Positions 45,809 through 54,810 of a stretch of 64,000 nucleotides of DNA are shown here, piece by piece. Both the position numbers and the translations under genes were made by a program. The notes under the pieces are model-generated. The model ran no database searches and had not been told where the DNA came from. It saw only the letters and a program-made list of their open reading frames with translations. Each line of letters begins with the position of its first letter. Positions within the stretch are counted from its first letter, which is position 1. This DNA is from Brevifilum sp029548365 (GTDB taxonomy: Bacteria; Chloroflexota; Anaerolineae; Anaerolineales; Anaerolineaceae): the NCBI GenBank assembly GCA_035376985.1, contig DAOSSA010000012.1, positions 1 through 64,000 on the forward strand. Direction: 5' to 3'.

Positions 45809-47179
45809 TCAATATCCACGATCAGGTCCGCGGGCAGCGTTTTCAAACTTTGCCAGTTCATCAATAAACACCAGCCCGATGCCCGGATGTGTGGGACCAT
45901 TGCGATGTTTGGCGATGATCATGCGGGCTTCGTTTTTCTTGCTTAAATCTTCGCTGATTGGATCTCGGTCGATAAACATGACGATGTCCGCATCCTGTTC
46001 CAGCGAACCGGACTCACGCAGGTCTGAAAGCTGGGGCTTTCTGTCGGGTCGATGTTCAATCGCACGGGAGAGCTGGGCAGCCGTAAGAACGGGGACATTT
46101 AATTCTCTGGCCAGCACCTTGAGGTTCCTGGAGATATTTGAAACTTCCTGGACGCGGTTGTCGGTACGGGTATCTCCACTCATGAGCTGGATATAGTCAA
46201 CGATCACCAGGTCAAGGCCAAACTCAGAATGTAATCGCCGGCATTTAGTGCGCAAAGCCAGGGGGGTAATGGCAGGGGTATCATCCAGGAAAATCATCGC
46301 TCGATCGTAGGGTTCGAGGGCCTGGTAAAAAATATCCCACTCGTTCTCATTCAGCTTGCCTGAACGCAGGCGCTGAGAATCGATGCGAGTATCCATGGCG
46401 ATCAGGCGCTGTAAAAGCTGTTCGCTGGACATTTCCATTGAAAACATGGCGACATGTTTCTTGTGTACCAGGCCAGCATTGCGCAAGGTGCCGAGTAAAA
46501 AGCCGGTCTTCCCCGTACCCGGCCGACCAGCAACGATCAGAAGGTCAGATTTTTGTAAACCTCCCAACAGGTTGTCGATATCGATTAAACCTGTTGGCAC
46601 GCCCATAATATCATCCGGCCTTTTTCCCACCTCATCAATCCTGTCATAGTACTCGTGAGCGACATCGCTGATGCGAACAAGATCGCGTTTGATGCGGCGT
46701 TCACTGACATTAAAGATTGCCTTTTCCGCTTCGTCGATAACAATTTCAATTGGTTGATTCTGGCTGTACACCAGCCGGGCGATCTCGTTTGCAGCTTGAA
46801 GCATGCGGCGTCGAATGGCGTTTTGCTCAATGATACGCCCATAGGATTCAGCGTGATAGGCGTTGGGCGATTTGTGAATTAATGAGATCAGATATCCCTC
46901 TCCGCCGATTTCATCAAGCTGTTTTCTGTTGATCAGCATTTCAGTGACGGTTACCAGGTCAATGGGTTGTCGGGATTCACTCAGGGATTTAAAACTCTCC
47001 CAAATCCAGCGGTTTCGCTCAAGGAAAAAATCATCGGGAGAAAGAAACTGAGCAACCTCCAGATAAACATCGGGATGGATCAAGACTGCCCCGATAAGTG
47101 CTTCTTCAGCTTCACGGTTGCTGGGCTGGGTAAGTGCCTGGGATAAGCTGTCGTCGCTGAAATTATAATCATCGTTCAT
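45809..47179 (-). CDS. dnaB: Replicative DNA helicase
   Basis: Hexameric fork helicase, 456 residues. N-terminal DnaB domain (PSNREAEEALIGAVLIHPDV), linker, and a RecA-type core with Walker A AGRPGTGKTGFLLGTL, Walker B LVIVDYIQLMSG, and LRESGSLEQDADIVMFIDRD. No intein. Heads a dnaB-dnaD-loader cluster. Confidence 0.97.
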   Translation of the reverse strand: MNDDYNFSDDSLSQALTQPSNREAEEALIGAVLIHPDVYLEVAQFLSPDDFFLERNRWIWESFKSLSESRQPIDLVTVTEMLINRKQLDEIGGEGYLISLIHKSPNAYHAESYGRIIEQNAIRRRMLQAANEIARLVYSQNQPIEIVIDEAEKAIFNVSERRIKRDLVRISDVAHEYYDRIDEVGKRPDDIMGVPTGLIDIDNLLGGLQKSDLLIVAGRPGTGKTGFLLGTLRNAGLVHKKHVAMFSMEMSSEQLLQRLIAMDTRIDSQRLRSGKLNENEWDIFYQALEPYDRAMIFLDDTPAITPLALRTKCRRLHSEFGLDLVIVDYIQLMSGDTRTDNRVQEVSNISRNLKVLARELNVPVLTAAQLSRAIEHRPDRKPQLSDLRESGSLEQDADIVMFIDRDPISEDLSKKNEARMIIAKHRNGPTHPGIGLVFIDELAKFENAARGPDRGY

Positions 47180-47297
47180 GATAGGTATTCCAATGCTTTT
47201 TATTTAGTCGGGCTGGTCAGTCCCCATGGTGTAAAAAACCGGGGTTCAGCGCCTGCTAACATCTCCCGGTGATATTCGCAAACTTCAACCGTCCGGG

Positions 47298-47852
47298 TTA
47301 AGGTTCGTCTTCTTTATCATCTGATCTGAAATCATCCAGGTCGATATTCTTTAGAAAATCGTCAAAGATATCCAGGTCACCGGTCTCGATTTCTGCACTG
47401 GCCCGGGTTTCTAACTCAGCAGCATCCTGATCAGAGATATCCTCCTCTGGAATGATGCTGGCCTGTGCCATGACATCTTCCGCTACCAGGATGGGTGCAT
47501 TCATGCGCACGGCCAACGCCAACGCGTCAGAGGGACGACAATCGACAAACTTGCGGTTGCCATCGATCTCGATGACCAGGTTTCCGTAGAATACATCATC
47601 CGATAGCGAACTAACTTCGACCTGGATCAGCCTGGCGTTGAGGGATTGGATTAAGGTTTTGAGTAAATCGTGGGTTTGAGGCCTGGCGATCTGGATGTCT
47701 TGTAAAGCAATGGTAATTGCCTCCGCTTCATAAAGGCCAATCCAAATCGGCAGGTAACGTTCTTTGTCAGCTTGTTTCAAGATGACAATGCGTTGTTGAT
47801 TGGTCAAGCTGACGCGAACACTGTCGATCTCTACCTCAATCATTTTTGGCAT
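47298..47852 (-). CDS. Bifunctional nuclease (BFN, DUF151) domain protein
   Basis: The 184-residue protein has the BFN domain over about residues 1-130 (VRVSLTNQQRIVILKQADK, LPIWIGLYEAEAITIALQ, RPQTHDLLKTLIQSL, CRPSDALALAVRMNAPI), followed by a highly acidic tail (DIFDDFLKNIDLDDFRSDDK). Family members in plants have nuclease activity; the bacterial role is not settled. It lies 118 bp upstream of dnaB on the same strand. Confidence 0.88.
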   Translation of the reverse strand: MPKMIEVEIDSVRVSLTNQQRIVILKQADKERYLPIWIGLYEAEAITIALQDIQIARPQTHDLLKTLIQSLNARLIQVEVSSLSDDVFYGNLVIEIDGNRKFVDCRPSDALALAVRMNAPILVAEDVMAQASIIPEEDISDQDAAELETRASAEIETGDLDIFDDFLKNIDLDDFRSDDKEDEP

Positions 47853-48198
47853 GGGATTCTCCTGCAGTTACCGAGATGAAATTAATTCTAACACGGGCAA
47901 CAACAAGAATCAACCGAATCAGGATTAGAACTATTCGACTTGTTAAGGTTTTCGAGTATAATCGAAAATAAGAAACAAACGAGGATATTTTTAATATTTC
48001 TGTTAGAAAATTTAAGTGGATTGCAGGTCAAAGTGGTTCTATCATATAATCGAACTATTCATGATATTTGGATCCCGGATTGAAAGAACCTAAAGCGAAC
48101 CATTTTGTTCGTGTTTATTGATATAATGAAGATTGTAAATCAGGAAACAGATTGATGTTGCTCCAATACAATAACAGCCACTTGGGAAGGATAAGACT
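47853..48198. other. Intergenic stretch with several promoter-like boxes
   Basis: No gene. It holds several rightward promoter-like motifs for the response regulator: TTCGAC-N17-TATAAT (47934-47962), TTGCAG-N18-TATAAT (48021-48050) and a lone TATAAT (48122-48127). Two similar words, GAACTATTCGAC (47928) and CGAACTATTCAT (48051), could be a repeated activator site. Confidence 0.45.
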
Positions 48199-48867
48199 TT
48201 GCCGGATAATCATGGCGTTGTGATTTTGGTCATAGAAGGCAGCAGGGGCGATTATGTTTCCTTCAGTGAAGAATTACGTCGTAAAGGATACCAGGTTCGT
48301 AAAGCATCGAGCGGGAGAGCTGGTCTTGAAGTGATGGAAGCTGTTCAACCGCATGCTGTTGTTGTTGATGCTGCCTCAATGAGAACCAACGGTATCCGTA
48401 TCTGCAAATCCTTCAGAATTTTTAACAGTGGTCTGCCCATCATCCTGATTATCGAGAAGGATGCAGTAACCCCTGAGAGCATCGATGCAAACCTGGTGTT
48501 GCGGCTCCCTTTTACTGTTCAAAAATTAATCAACCGCTTGCGGGTTTATCATCCCTCAAAAGAAAAGCATATCTTACGGGTGGGACCCATTGAGCTGAAT
48601 ACCCATACCCAGTTTGTCACGTGCAACGATCGCCAAACAAAAATCACACCCCGGCTGGTGAAAATTCTACAGGTATTGATGCAAAACAATGGCAAAGTCG
48701 TCAAACGAGATCCCCTGTTTACACAAATTTGGGATACAGAATATACCGGTGACACCCGCACGTTGGACGTGCATATCAGCTGGCTGCGTAAGGCGATTGA
48801 GGAAGATCCCCGTAATCCAAAACTAATTATTACAGAGCGGGGGGTTGGTTACATCTTGAAGGCTTAA
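48199..48867 (+). CDS. OmpR-type response regulator, atypical receiver
   Basis: DNA-binding regulator of 222 residues with a TTG start 7 nt after GGAAGGA. The N-terminal receiver fold (VILVIEGSRGDYVSF, HAVVVDAASMRTNG) keeps the putative phospho-Asp but lacks the acidic pair after strand 1, and the conserved Lys before Pro-Phe is replaced (VLRLPFT). The C-terminal winged helix is typical (ITPRLVKILQVLMQNNGKVV, TRTLDVHISWLRKAI, LIITERGVGYIL). Phosphorylation-independent control is likely. No histidine kinase gene is adjacent. Confidence 0.87.
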   Translation: MPDNHGVVILVIEGSRGDYVSFSEELRRKGYQVRKASSGRAGLEVMEAVQPHAVVVDAASMRTNGIRICKSFRIFNSGLPIILIIEKDAVTPESIDANLVLRLPFTVQKLINRLRVYHPSKEKHILRVGPIELNTHTQFVTCNDRQTKITPRLVKILQVLMQNNGKVVKRDPLFTQIWDTEYTGDTRTLDVHISWLRKAIEEDPRNPKLIITERGVGYILKA

Positions 48868-48901
48868 TCTGCTTTCTTTAAAAACAGTGAATTTTTCGAA
48901 A

Positions 48902-48919
48902 GCCCCGGATGGGGTTTTT
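48902..48919 (+). terminator. Weak terminator after the response regulator
   Basis: CCCC-GGAT-GGGG (48903-48914) with a flanking G-T pair, then TTTTT. The stem is short, so efficiency is doubtful. Confidence 0.45.
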
Positions 48920-49021
48920 ATAATATATAAGATGGATTATCATTGGATGATATTATGTGATTCGGCAGCAGGTAAAACGCCATTATTTCAGTCATAACGT
49001 AGATAAAAATAAAAGGTAAAT

Positions 49022-50443
49022 ATGAAATCAAATTCGAACAGGAATATCATCATCAGCTGTGCCGTCGTTTTGATCATCACCTGTTTATGCATCAGCTTGA
49101 TCATATTCAGTGGCTTTGGAATTTCGCTGCTGTGGCCAATCAATTTTGACAAAATTGCGATCTCGATGTTCTCATCCAGCGGACCGGCTGACACCACAAA
49201 CGTAGAAGCGCCCGGAGATTCCGGATCAGATCTACCAGAAAACACAACCTCACTGCCAAACACGACCGCGGCTGCAATGCTTGAAATCGAGGGTCAGGTG
49301 AGCCAATTGCGAGGTTTAACCCTGTTGGAAGAGGTTCCCAAGGTGTTAATGACCTCAGAAGCACTTGAAGATCTGGTCGTGAACGATTTTTTTGCTGAAT
49401 ACACGGATGAGGATGCCCGCCAGGATGTGATCATCATGGCATTATTGGGGCTCTTACCAGCGGATTTCGATCTGAAGATTTTTTATCATCAACTGTACAG
49501 TGAGCAAATAAGCGGTTTTTATGACAGCCAAACCAATGAAATCTTTGTGGTTGGTGGAAACGTGTTTGGCATCAGTGAAAAAATGATTTATGCCCATGAG
49601 TTTACCCACGTGTTGCAGGATCAAACTTTCAGATTTGAAGAAGATCTCAATTACACCGATGAAGCCTGCGAATTGGATTCAGAACGCTGTGCAGCCATCC
49701 AGGCGCTGATTGAGGGTGACGCCTCCTGGACTGAATCGCTCTGGTTTCAAACCCACGCTACCCGAAGTGAGTATATGGATTTCCTAAAAACTTATGAAGC
49801 GTTTGAAAGCCCGGTTTATGACAACGCTCCGAGCTACGTCCAGATGGACCTTATGTTCCCTTATGAATATGGTTTCACATTTGTGGAGTTTCTTTTCGAA
49901 AAGAATGGATTTGACTCAATTGATGCAGCATTCCTTAACCCACCTGTGTCTACAGAGCAAATTCTTCATCCGGAGCGCTACCCCTGGGATCAGCCCCAAC
50001 AGGTTGCACTGCCGGAATTGGAAAGCACTCTGGGAGAAACCTGGAAGCTGATTGATCAGAACGTCATGGGAGAATGGTCCACGTATTTAATCCTCAGCCA
50101 AGCGTATGACGGGGATTACCGACTCGATGACGACCTGGCAAGAAAGGCGGCGGAGGGTTGGGGCGGTGATGCCTATGCCATTTATCTAAACGATTTGACT
50201 GATGAGGTCATTTTTGTCCTCGATGCGGTATGGGATTCGGCACTGGATGCCGATGAATTCGTGTTTGCATTGACGCAATACGCAGATATGCGCTGGGTAT
50301 CCGATTCCCAGCGCATTGAAGAGCAGCCGACCTGGTCTGGTGAAGAGGGTACCATCCTTGTTTTCCGGGAAGGGGAGCGGGTATTGTGGGTGATTGCACC
50401 AAACCCGGGGCTGGCTGAGGTGGTTTTTGAAGCGCTGAAATGA
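49022..50443 (+). CDS. Membrane-anchored putative zinc metallopeptidase
   Basis: A 473-residue protein with a N-terminal membrane helix (IIISCAVVLIITCLCISLII), a low-complexity linker, and a domain with MIYAHEFTHVLQDQTFRFE (HExxH) and AALIEGDASWTES-like AAIQALIEGDASW, where the Glu would be the third zinc ligand. Similar proteins occur widely in Chloroflexota and Actinobacteria as uncharacterised metallopeptidases. It overlaps the following HAD gene by 4 nt. Confidence 0.72.
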   Translation: MKSNSNRNIIISCAVVLIITCLCISLIIFSGFGISLLWPINFDKIAISMFSSSGPADTTNVEAPGDSGSDLPENTTSLPNTTAAAMLEIEGQVSQLRGLTLLEEVPKVLMTSEALEDLVVNDFFAEYTDEDARQDVIIMALLGLLPADFDLKIFYHQLYSEQISGFYDSQTNEIFVVGGNVFGISEKMIYAHEFTHVLQDQTFRFEEDLNYTDEACELDSERCAAIQALIEGDASWTESLWFQTHATRSEYMDFLKTYEAFESPVYDNAPSYVQMDLMFPYEYGFTFVEFLFEKNGFDSIDAAFLNPPVSTEQILHPERYPWDQPQQVALPELESTLGETWKLIDQNVMGEWSTYLILSQAYDGDYRLDDDLARKAAEGWGGDAYAIYLNDLTDEVIFVLDAVWDSALDADEFVFALTQYADMRWVSDSQRIEEQPTWSGEEGTILVFREGERVLWVIAPNPGLAEVVFEALK

Positions 50444-51153
50444 AACAGAACGAGATCACATTAGCCCGGCATTTTGACGTTTCTCGCGTGAAGGGGTTGT
50501 TATTTGATGTGGATGGCACGCTCAGTGACACGGACGATCGCCTGGTAGACCGGATCAGCAAGTACCTGGCGCCGATTGCATGGCTGCACAAAAAGCAGGA
50601 TGCCCATCACCTGGCCAGGACCCTGGTGATGGCGATGGAAACGCCAGCCAACACAATTTACCATATCTTCGACCGGGTTCATCTTGACCAGCCGCTTTCG
50701 AAGATTTACGATTGGCTTTCCCGCAAACGCAATAAAAAGAAATCGGTGCTGGATCGGTTTTGGATTATCCCGGGTGTGAAAAACATGCTGGACTATTTTG
50801 ACGGGCGCATGCGCATGGCAGTGGTCAGCGCACGGGACAAGGGCACCACGCATCAATTTTTGGAACACCTTGAACTACAGCGGTATTTTGATGTTGTTGT
50901 CACCGCCCAGACCTGTAGCCATACGAAACCCTTTCCCGACCCGGTGATTTACGCCGCTGAGCAGATCGGGCTGGAGCCTGCTCAATGCGTGATGATAGGC
51001 GACACGATTGTGGATGTGAAAGCCGGGAAATCAGCCGGGGCGCAAACGATTGCAGTTTTGTGCGGATTCGGCAGCAGGCGAGAATTGGAACGCGCCGGCG
51101 CGAATTTGATTGTGGAATCAACAGCCGATATTCAAGAGTTATTTAAGCTTTGA
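50440..51153 (+). CDS. HAD-superfamily hydrolase
   Basis: The 237-residue enzyme has HAD motif I GLLFDVDGTLSDTDD, motif II MAVVSARDKGT, motif III HTKPFPDPVIYAAEQ and motif IV CVMIGDTIVDVKAGK, with a helical cap between motifs I and II. Phosphoglycolate-phosphatase-like subgroup; substrate open. ATGA overlap with the peptidase gene. Confidence 0.88.
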   Translation: MKQNEITLARHFDVSRVKGLLFDVDGTLSDTDDRLVDRISKYLAPIAWLHKKQDAHHLARTLVMAMETPANTIYHIFDRVHLDQPLSKIYDWLSRKRNKKKSVLDRFWIIPGVKNMLDYFDGRMRMAVVSARDKGTTHQFLEHLELQRYFDVVVTAQTCSHTKPFPDPVIYAAEQIGLEPAQCVMIGDTIVDVKAGKSAGAQTIAVLCGFGSRRELERAGANLIVESTADIQELFKL

Positions 51154-51366
51154 TCTCAAAGCTGGTCAGTGGATCATGTGGTTACCTGAAGCGGACTGAA
51201 GAGCCCAGGCTGTAAATGCGTTAACCAGATACTCAAGCGTTTCACAACAGGTATGGCAGCAATCCCCTTGTGAATTGGATATAATTGAAGGCAGTATCAA
51301 ATCGCTGGTGAAGACGCATTTATGTCTGTTGGAATTATTCGTTAAACAATCAGGAGTCGATTACCT

Positions 51367-52083
51367 GTGAGCATTAGAAAAAACCAAACCCAAGCATCCC
51401 TGCAGCAGAAATACCGGTGGCCCCGGCGGCGCTTTATTCGGAGCGTCCTGAAGACCGGGATTGATGTCCTGGGCAGTGTGCTGACTCGTTGGGAGGTCAA
51501 AGGTTTAGAGAATCTTCCGACAGAAGGCCCCCTGCTGATTGTGGGCAATCATTTCCATTTTTTAGATACCGTGGCGCCCATTTACAGCACTCCCTGGCCG
51601 CTGGAATTTATTGGGGATTTGGTGATGCCTAATGCACCCCGTTTAACGCGGTTGTTTCCCAATGCCTGGCAGACGTTGAAAATCAAGCAGGGCAGTCCTA
51701 ATCTTGAAGCATTGCGTGCATCCGAATCCATCCTGGCGCAAAAGGGTGTGTTGGTGATCTACCCTGAGGGGCATGTTCATCCCGGCCCGCTAAAGCCGGC
51801 GTTGCCTGGGGCAGCCTACATGGCGCTGCGCACCGGCGCGCCAATTATCGCCATGGGCACCGTGAGTGATAATCATTGGAAATTGGTAAAAACCATCACA
51901 GAAAAAAAGCGGCGATTACGAGTGTGTACGCAAATAGGGGAGGTGTTCGGACCGATTATGACGGATAGCCCTGAGCGACCAACCCGTGAAGAGATCAAAG
52001 CTGCCGGTCAACTGATCATGACCAAAATTGCTGCGCTGCTGCCGAAAGATTACCGGGGCGAATTTGACCCGGAGATTGCTTAA
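51367..52083 (+). CDS. 1-acylglycerol-3-phosphate acyltransferase-like (PlsC)
   Basis: Phospholipid-synthesis acyltransferase of 238 residues. Motif I is VGNHFHFLDTVAP (HX4D), and motif III is YPEGHVHPGPL, where the usual EGTR is replaced by EGHV. The region PGAAYMALRTGAPIIAMGTV matches motif IV. GTG start with AGGAG about 10 nt upstream. Exact acyl acceptor uncertain given the changed motif III. Confidence 0.87.
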   Translation: MSIRKNQTQASLQQKYRWPRRRFIRSVLKTGIDVLGSVLTRWEVKGLENLPTEGPLLIVGNHFHFLDTVAPIYSTPWPLEFIGDLVMPNAPRLTRLFPNAWQTLKIKQGSPNLEALRASESILAQKGVLVIYPEGHVHPGPLKPALPGAAYMALRTGAPIIAMGTVSDNHWKLVKTITEKKRRLRVCTQIGEVFGPIMTDSPERPTREEIKAAGQLIMTKIAALLPKDYRGEFDPEIA

Positions 52084-52188
52084 GCTTTTTGATCATTAAG
52101 CCTGCCCGGAGAGTGAAAAAAGGCGCATAACTGCTTTTATACCTGCAAACGGTTGTTGACAATGTTGGGTGGATTTTGAAGCAATCTA

Positions 52189-52206
52189 ATCTTATTTAGA
52201 TAAGAT
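52189..52206 (+). promoter_or_regulatory. Inverted repeat upstream of the DnaJ gene
   Basis: ATCTTAT-TTAG-ATAAGAT, 7-bp arms. It overlaps the place of a possible -10 box and could be an operator; no CIRCE element is present here. Confidence 0.35.
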
Positions 52207-52249
52207 GCGCCTAAAATAATGACATTATTGGCATTGGAAGGAATGCTAA

Positions 52250-53209
52250 ATGCAGTATCGAGATTACTATAATACATTAAATGTCAGCAAAAACGCCAGC
52301 CAGGAAGATATAAAAAAAGCCTATCGAAAGCTGGCGCGTGAATATCACCCGGACGTGAACCCGGATGATCCTAACGCTGAAGAGAAGTTTAAAGACATCA
52401 ATGAAGCCTACCAGGTGCTTTCTGACCCTGAAAAACGTGAAAAATATGATCGATTTGGGTCACAGTGGAAGCAGTATCAACAGACGGGCGGTCGAGCCGA
52501 AGACTTTGACTGGTCTCAATGGGCTGCTCAAGGCCAGCGCGGCGGAACCCAGTATCGATCCGTCTCGCAGGAAGAGTTTGAGCAAATGTTTGGCGGTGGT
52601 TTGGGCGGGTTTTCGGATTTTTTCGAAACCTTGTTTGGCGGTATGGCGGGTGCCAGGTCAACCAGACGACCTGCCAGGCAAGCATCCTATCAGCGCATGC
52701 CGCGCGGGCAGGATATTGAGCATACCGTGGAAATCTCGCTTGAAGAGGCATTTCGAGGGACGACGCGCTTGCTGACCTATGAAGGCGGTCGGCGGATTGA
52801 GGCTTCCATTCCTCCTGGTGTGAAATCAGGTTCCAGGGTTCGTCTCAGCGGGCAGGGCGGAGAGGGTGTGGCAGGCTCTGGCGACCTATTCCTGAAAATC
52901 AATGTCAAACCTCACGCAAAATATAAGCGCGAGGGTGATCATCTGAGAATTGTCCTGCCGGTGGATTTCTTTGTCGCCTTACTGGGTGGAGAGGTGACCG
53001 TGAATGCCCTGGACAAGGCTGTGAAATTGACCATCCCGCCTGAAACTGATTCTGGAAAAACCTTTCGGCTGACGGGTTTAGGAATGCCGAAACTGGGAAA
53101 GCCCAATCAGCGCGGGGACCTCTATGCCGAGATCAATGTGCAGGTGCCCAAGAACCTGACTGAGGACCAGAAAGAGCAATTTAAAGCCTTACAAAAATCG
53201 ATAAAATGA
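52250..53209 (+). CDS. DnaJ-class co-chaperone, CbpA type
   Basis: Hsp40 of 319 residues that stimulates DnaK. J domain with YHPDVNPDDPNAEEKFKDIN (HPD motif), a Gly/Phe-rich segment (EQMFGGGLGGFSDFFETLFG), then the two C-terminal substrate-binding domains (QDIEHTVEISLEEAFRGTTR, LPVDFFVALLGGEVTVNALD). The zinc finger of DnaJ proper is missing, which places it in the CbpA/type II group. dnaK and grpE are not adjacent. Confidence 0.93.
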   Translation: MQYRDYYNTLNVSKNASQEDIKKAYRKLAREYHPDVNPDDPNAEEKFKDINEAYQVLSDPEKREKYDRFGSQWKQYQQTGGRAEDFDWSQWAAQGQRGGTQYRSVSQEEFEQMFGGGLGGFSDFFETLFGGMAGARSTRRPARQASYQRMPRGQDIEHTVEISLEEAFRGTTRLLTYEGGRRIEASIPPGVKSGSRVRLSGQGGEGVAGSGDLFLKINVKPHAKYKREGDHLRIVLPVDFFVALLGGEVTVNALDKAVKLTIPPETDSGKTFRLTGLGMPKLGKPNQRGDLYAEINVQVPKNLTEDQKEQFKALQKSIK

Positions 53210-53225
53210 CAGGAAGTGATCAAAA

Positions 53226-53984
53226 ATGGAATCCATCCAGGTATTATCGGATCCATTAGCTCTGGCACGAGCGGCTATCGATCTGTTTGTTCACCGGGCT
53301 CAAGAGGCAATTCAAGCCAGGGGGAGGTTTTCGGTTGCACTTGCTGGTGGGAGCACACCTGAACCGGTATATGCAGGTTTGGCGGAGCCAGAAATTCAAA
53401 AACAACTGGCATGGAAGGATGTTCATTTTTTCTTTGGCGATGAGCGTTATGTTTTACCGGATCACCCCGATTCAAACTTCCGGATGGTTCAGGGGACCTT
53501 GTTTTCGAAGGTTGCCGTGCCAGAGATGAATATTTATCGTGTGCACACAGAATTCGACGCCGGGTTAGCTGCTTTTGATTACGAAACAAGGTTGAAAGAC
53601 TTCTTTCTCAGCCCCTGGCCAAGGTTTGACCTGGTTCTGTTAGGGATGGGTTCTGATGGGCACACTGCGTCGCTGTTTCCCTGCAGCCGCGCGTTGAGGG
53701 AAACCTGCCGCTGGTTTATCGCCCATCACGTTCCCTCGCAATCCGCCTGGCGATTGACCCTGACGAAAAATGCCATCAATGCAGCCCGCCAAATCGTGGT
53801 GCTTGTAAGCGGAGTATCTAAGGCGCACATGCTTGCGGAGGTGTTTTCCGGTCCTTATGAGCCTGAACAAAAACCCATCCAATTAATTTCACCGCCGGAG
53901 GGTGAATTGCTGTGGCTGCTCGATGAGGCTGCAGCCAGCCAGTTGCCAGACAAATGGATAAGACAAACATCACCCAGAAACTGA
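53226..53984 (+). CDS. pgl: 6-phosphogluconolactonase
   Basis: Second enzyme of the oxidative pentose phosphate pathway (DevB type), 252 residues. Signatures: FSVALAGGSTPEPVYAGLAE, FFFGDERYVLPDHPDSNFRM and LLGMGSDGHTASLFP. The gene follows dnaJ by 16 nt and may be on its transcript; zwf and gnd are not in the window. Confidence 0.95.
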   Translation: MESIQVLSDPLALARAAIDLFVHRAQEAIQARGRFSVALAGGSTPEPVYAGLAEPEIQKQLAWKDVHFFFGDERYVLPDHPDSNFRMVQGTLFSKVAVPEMNIYRVHTEFDAGLAAFDYETRLKDFFLSPWPRFDLVLLGMGSDGHTASLFPCSRALRETCRWFIAHHVPSQSAWRLTLTKNAINAARQIVVLVSGVSKAHMLAEVFSGPYEPEQKPIQLISPPEGELLWLLDEAAASQLPDKWIRQTSPRN

Positions 53985-54036
53985 TTGTTTTCCAGTATGC
54001 ATTTCGTGTGCAATTCCTCAATGAAGATATATAAAA

Positions 54037-54705
54037 ATGAATATCACCGCGAAATTATTATCTAAATTTCCCCTTTTAGAGATCCTTTCAGAAAATGAAC
54101 TTAAGCTGTCCGTACCTAACGTGCGCACTCAAACTATTCACAAAGGCGAGATATTGTATGTTCAGGGTGAAACCTCAGACAAGTTGTATTTTGTAATAGA
54201 TGGCTGGTTTAAAACTGAAAAAATCGCTACAGATGGTCGACAAACAACTTTGAGGTTTATTGGCCCGGGTGAGTTAATCAACGAACTTGCTGTTTTTTCA
54301 AAAGTTGATAATGCCGTTTCGGTGATAGCCATGGAAGAAGGTAAAGTTTTCTATTTATTTCAGAGTTATGTTGAGCAATTATTAGAAACCAACTCAAAAT
54401 TTTCACGTGCAGTGGTCGAGAGCTTGGCGGTAAGAATTCAGTATTTGCTTGAACAGATTGAAGATTTATCTTTTTACACGGTAGATGTCCGACTTGCTCG
54501 TTTCTTGTTATTACAGGCTGATGGCAATATTTGGAACAGGCAGTCGTGGATCACGCAAACAGAAATGGCAGCTCGTTTGGGTACTGTGTTAGATGTGGTT
54601 AATCGTAACCTGCAGAAATTCGTCAGAGATAGCTTGATAGAGATCCAACGAGATAAGATCACAATTGTGGATCGAAATAGATTAGAAGAGATTGCGCAAG
54701 GCTAA
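54037..54705 (+). CDS. Crp/Fnr-family transcriptional regulator
   Basis: The 222-residue protein has a cyclic-nucleotide-binding beta-barrel (HKGEILYVQGETSDKLYFVI, TTLRFIGPGELINELAVFSK), the long dimer helix and a C-terminal helix-turn-helix (ITQTEMAARLGTVLDVVNRN). It contains no Cys, so it is not an FNR-type oxygen sensor with an iron-sulfur cluster; a ligand such as cAMP, NO-heme or a metabolite is possible. A Crp/Fnr-type palindrome in the promoter of the next gene is its likely target. Confidence 0.92.
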   Translation: MNITAKLLSKFPLLEILSENELKLSVPNVRTQTIHKGEILYVQGETSDKLYFVIDGWFKTEKIATDGRQTTLRFIGPGELINELAVFSKVDNAVSVIAMEEGKVFYLFQSYVEQLLETNSKFSRAVVESLAVRIQYLLEQIEDLSFYTVDVRLARFLLLQADGNIWNRQSWITQTEMAARLGTVLDVVNRNLQKFVRDSLIEIQRDKITIVDRNRLEEIAQG

Positions 54706-54735
54706 GTTCGATCATTCACGAAACCCAAGTTTCAG

Positions 54736-54785
54736 TTCGACTTATGTCGAAGAATAATTGTTCCTCAAATGCTATAGTGGTGGAA
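54736..54785 (+). promoter_or_regulatory. Class II Crp/Fnr-type promoter
   Basis: TTCGAC-TTAT-GTCGAA (54736-54751) is a perfect 6-bp palindrome with the N4 spacing of Crp/Fnr sites. The only good -10 box is TATAGT (54773-54778), giving a start near 54785. The palindrome centre is then exactly at -41.5, the class II activator position, and no -35 box is present. A second palindrome, TGGTG-N5-CACCA (54778-54792), overlaps the start point. Confidence 0.6.
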
Positions 54786-54810
54786 AACACCATTAACTTT
54801 TGGAGGAAAA

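Noticed and set aside
48207..48560. Two-component system with a nearby kinase
   Set aside because: No histidine kinase gene is present in the window and the receiver pocket is incomplete.
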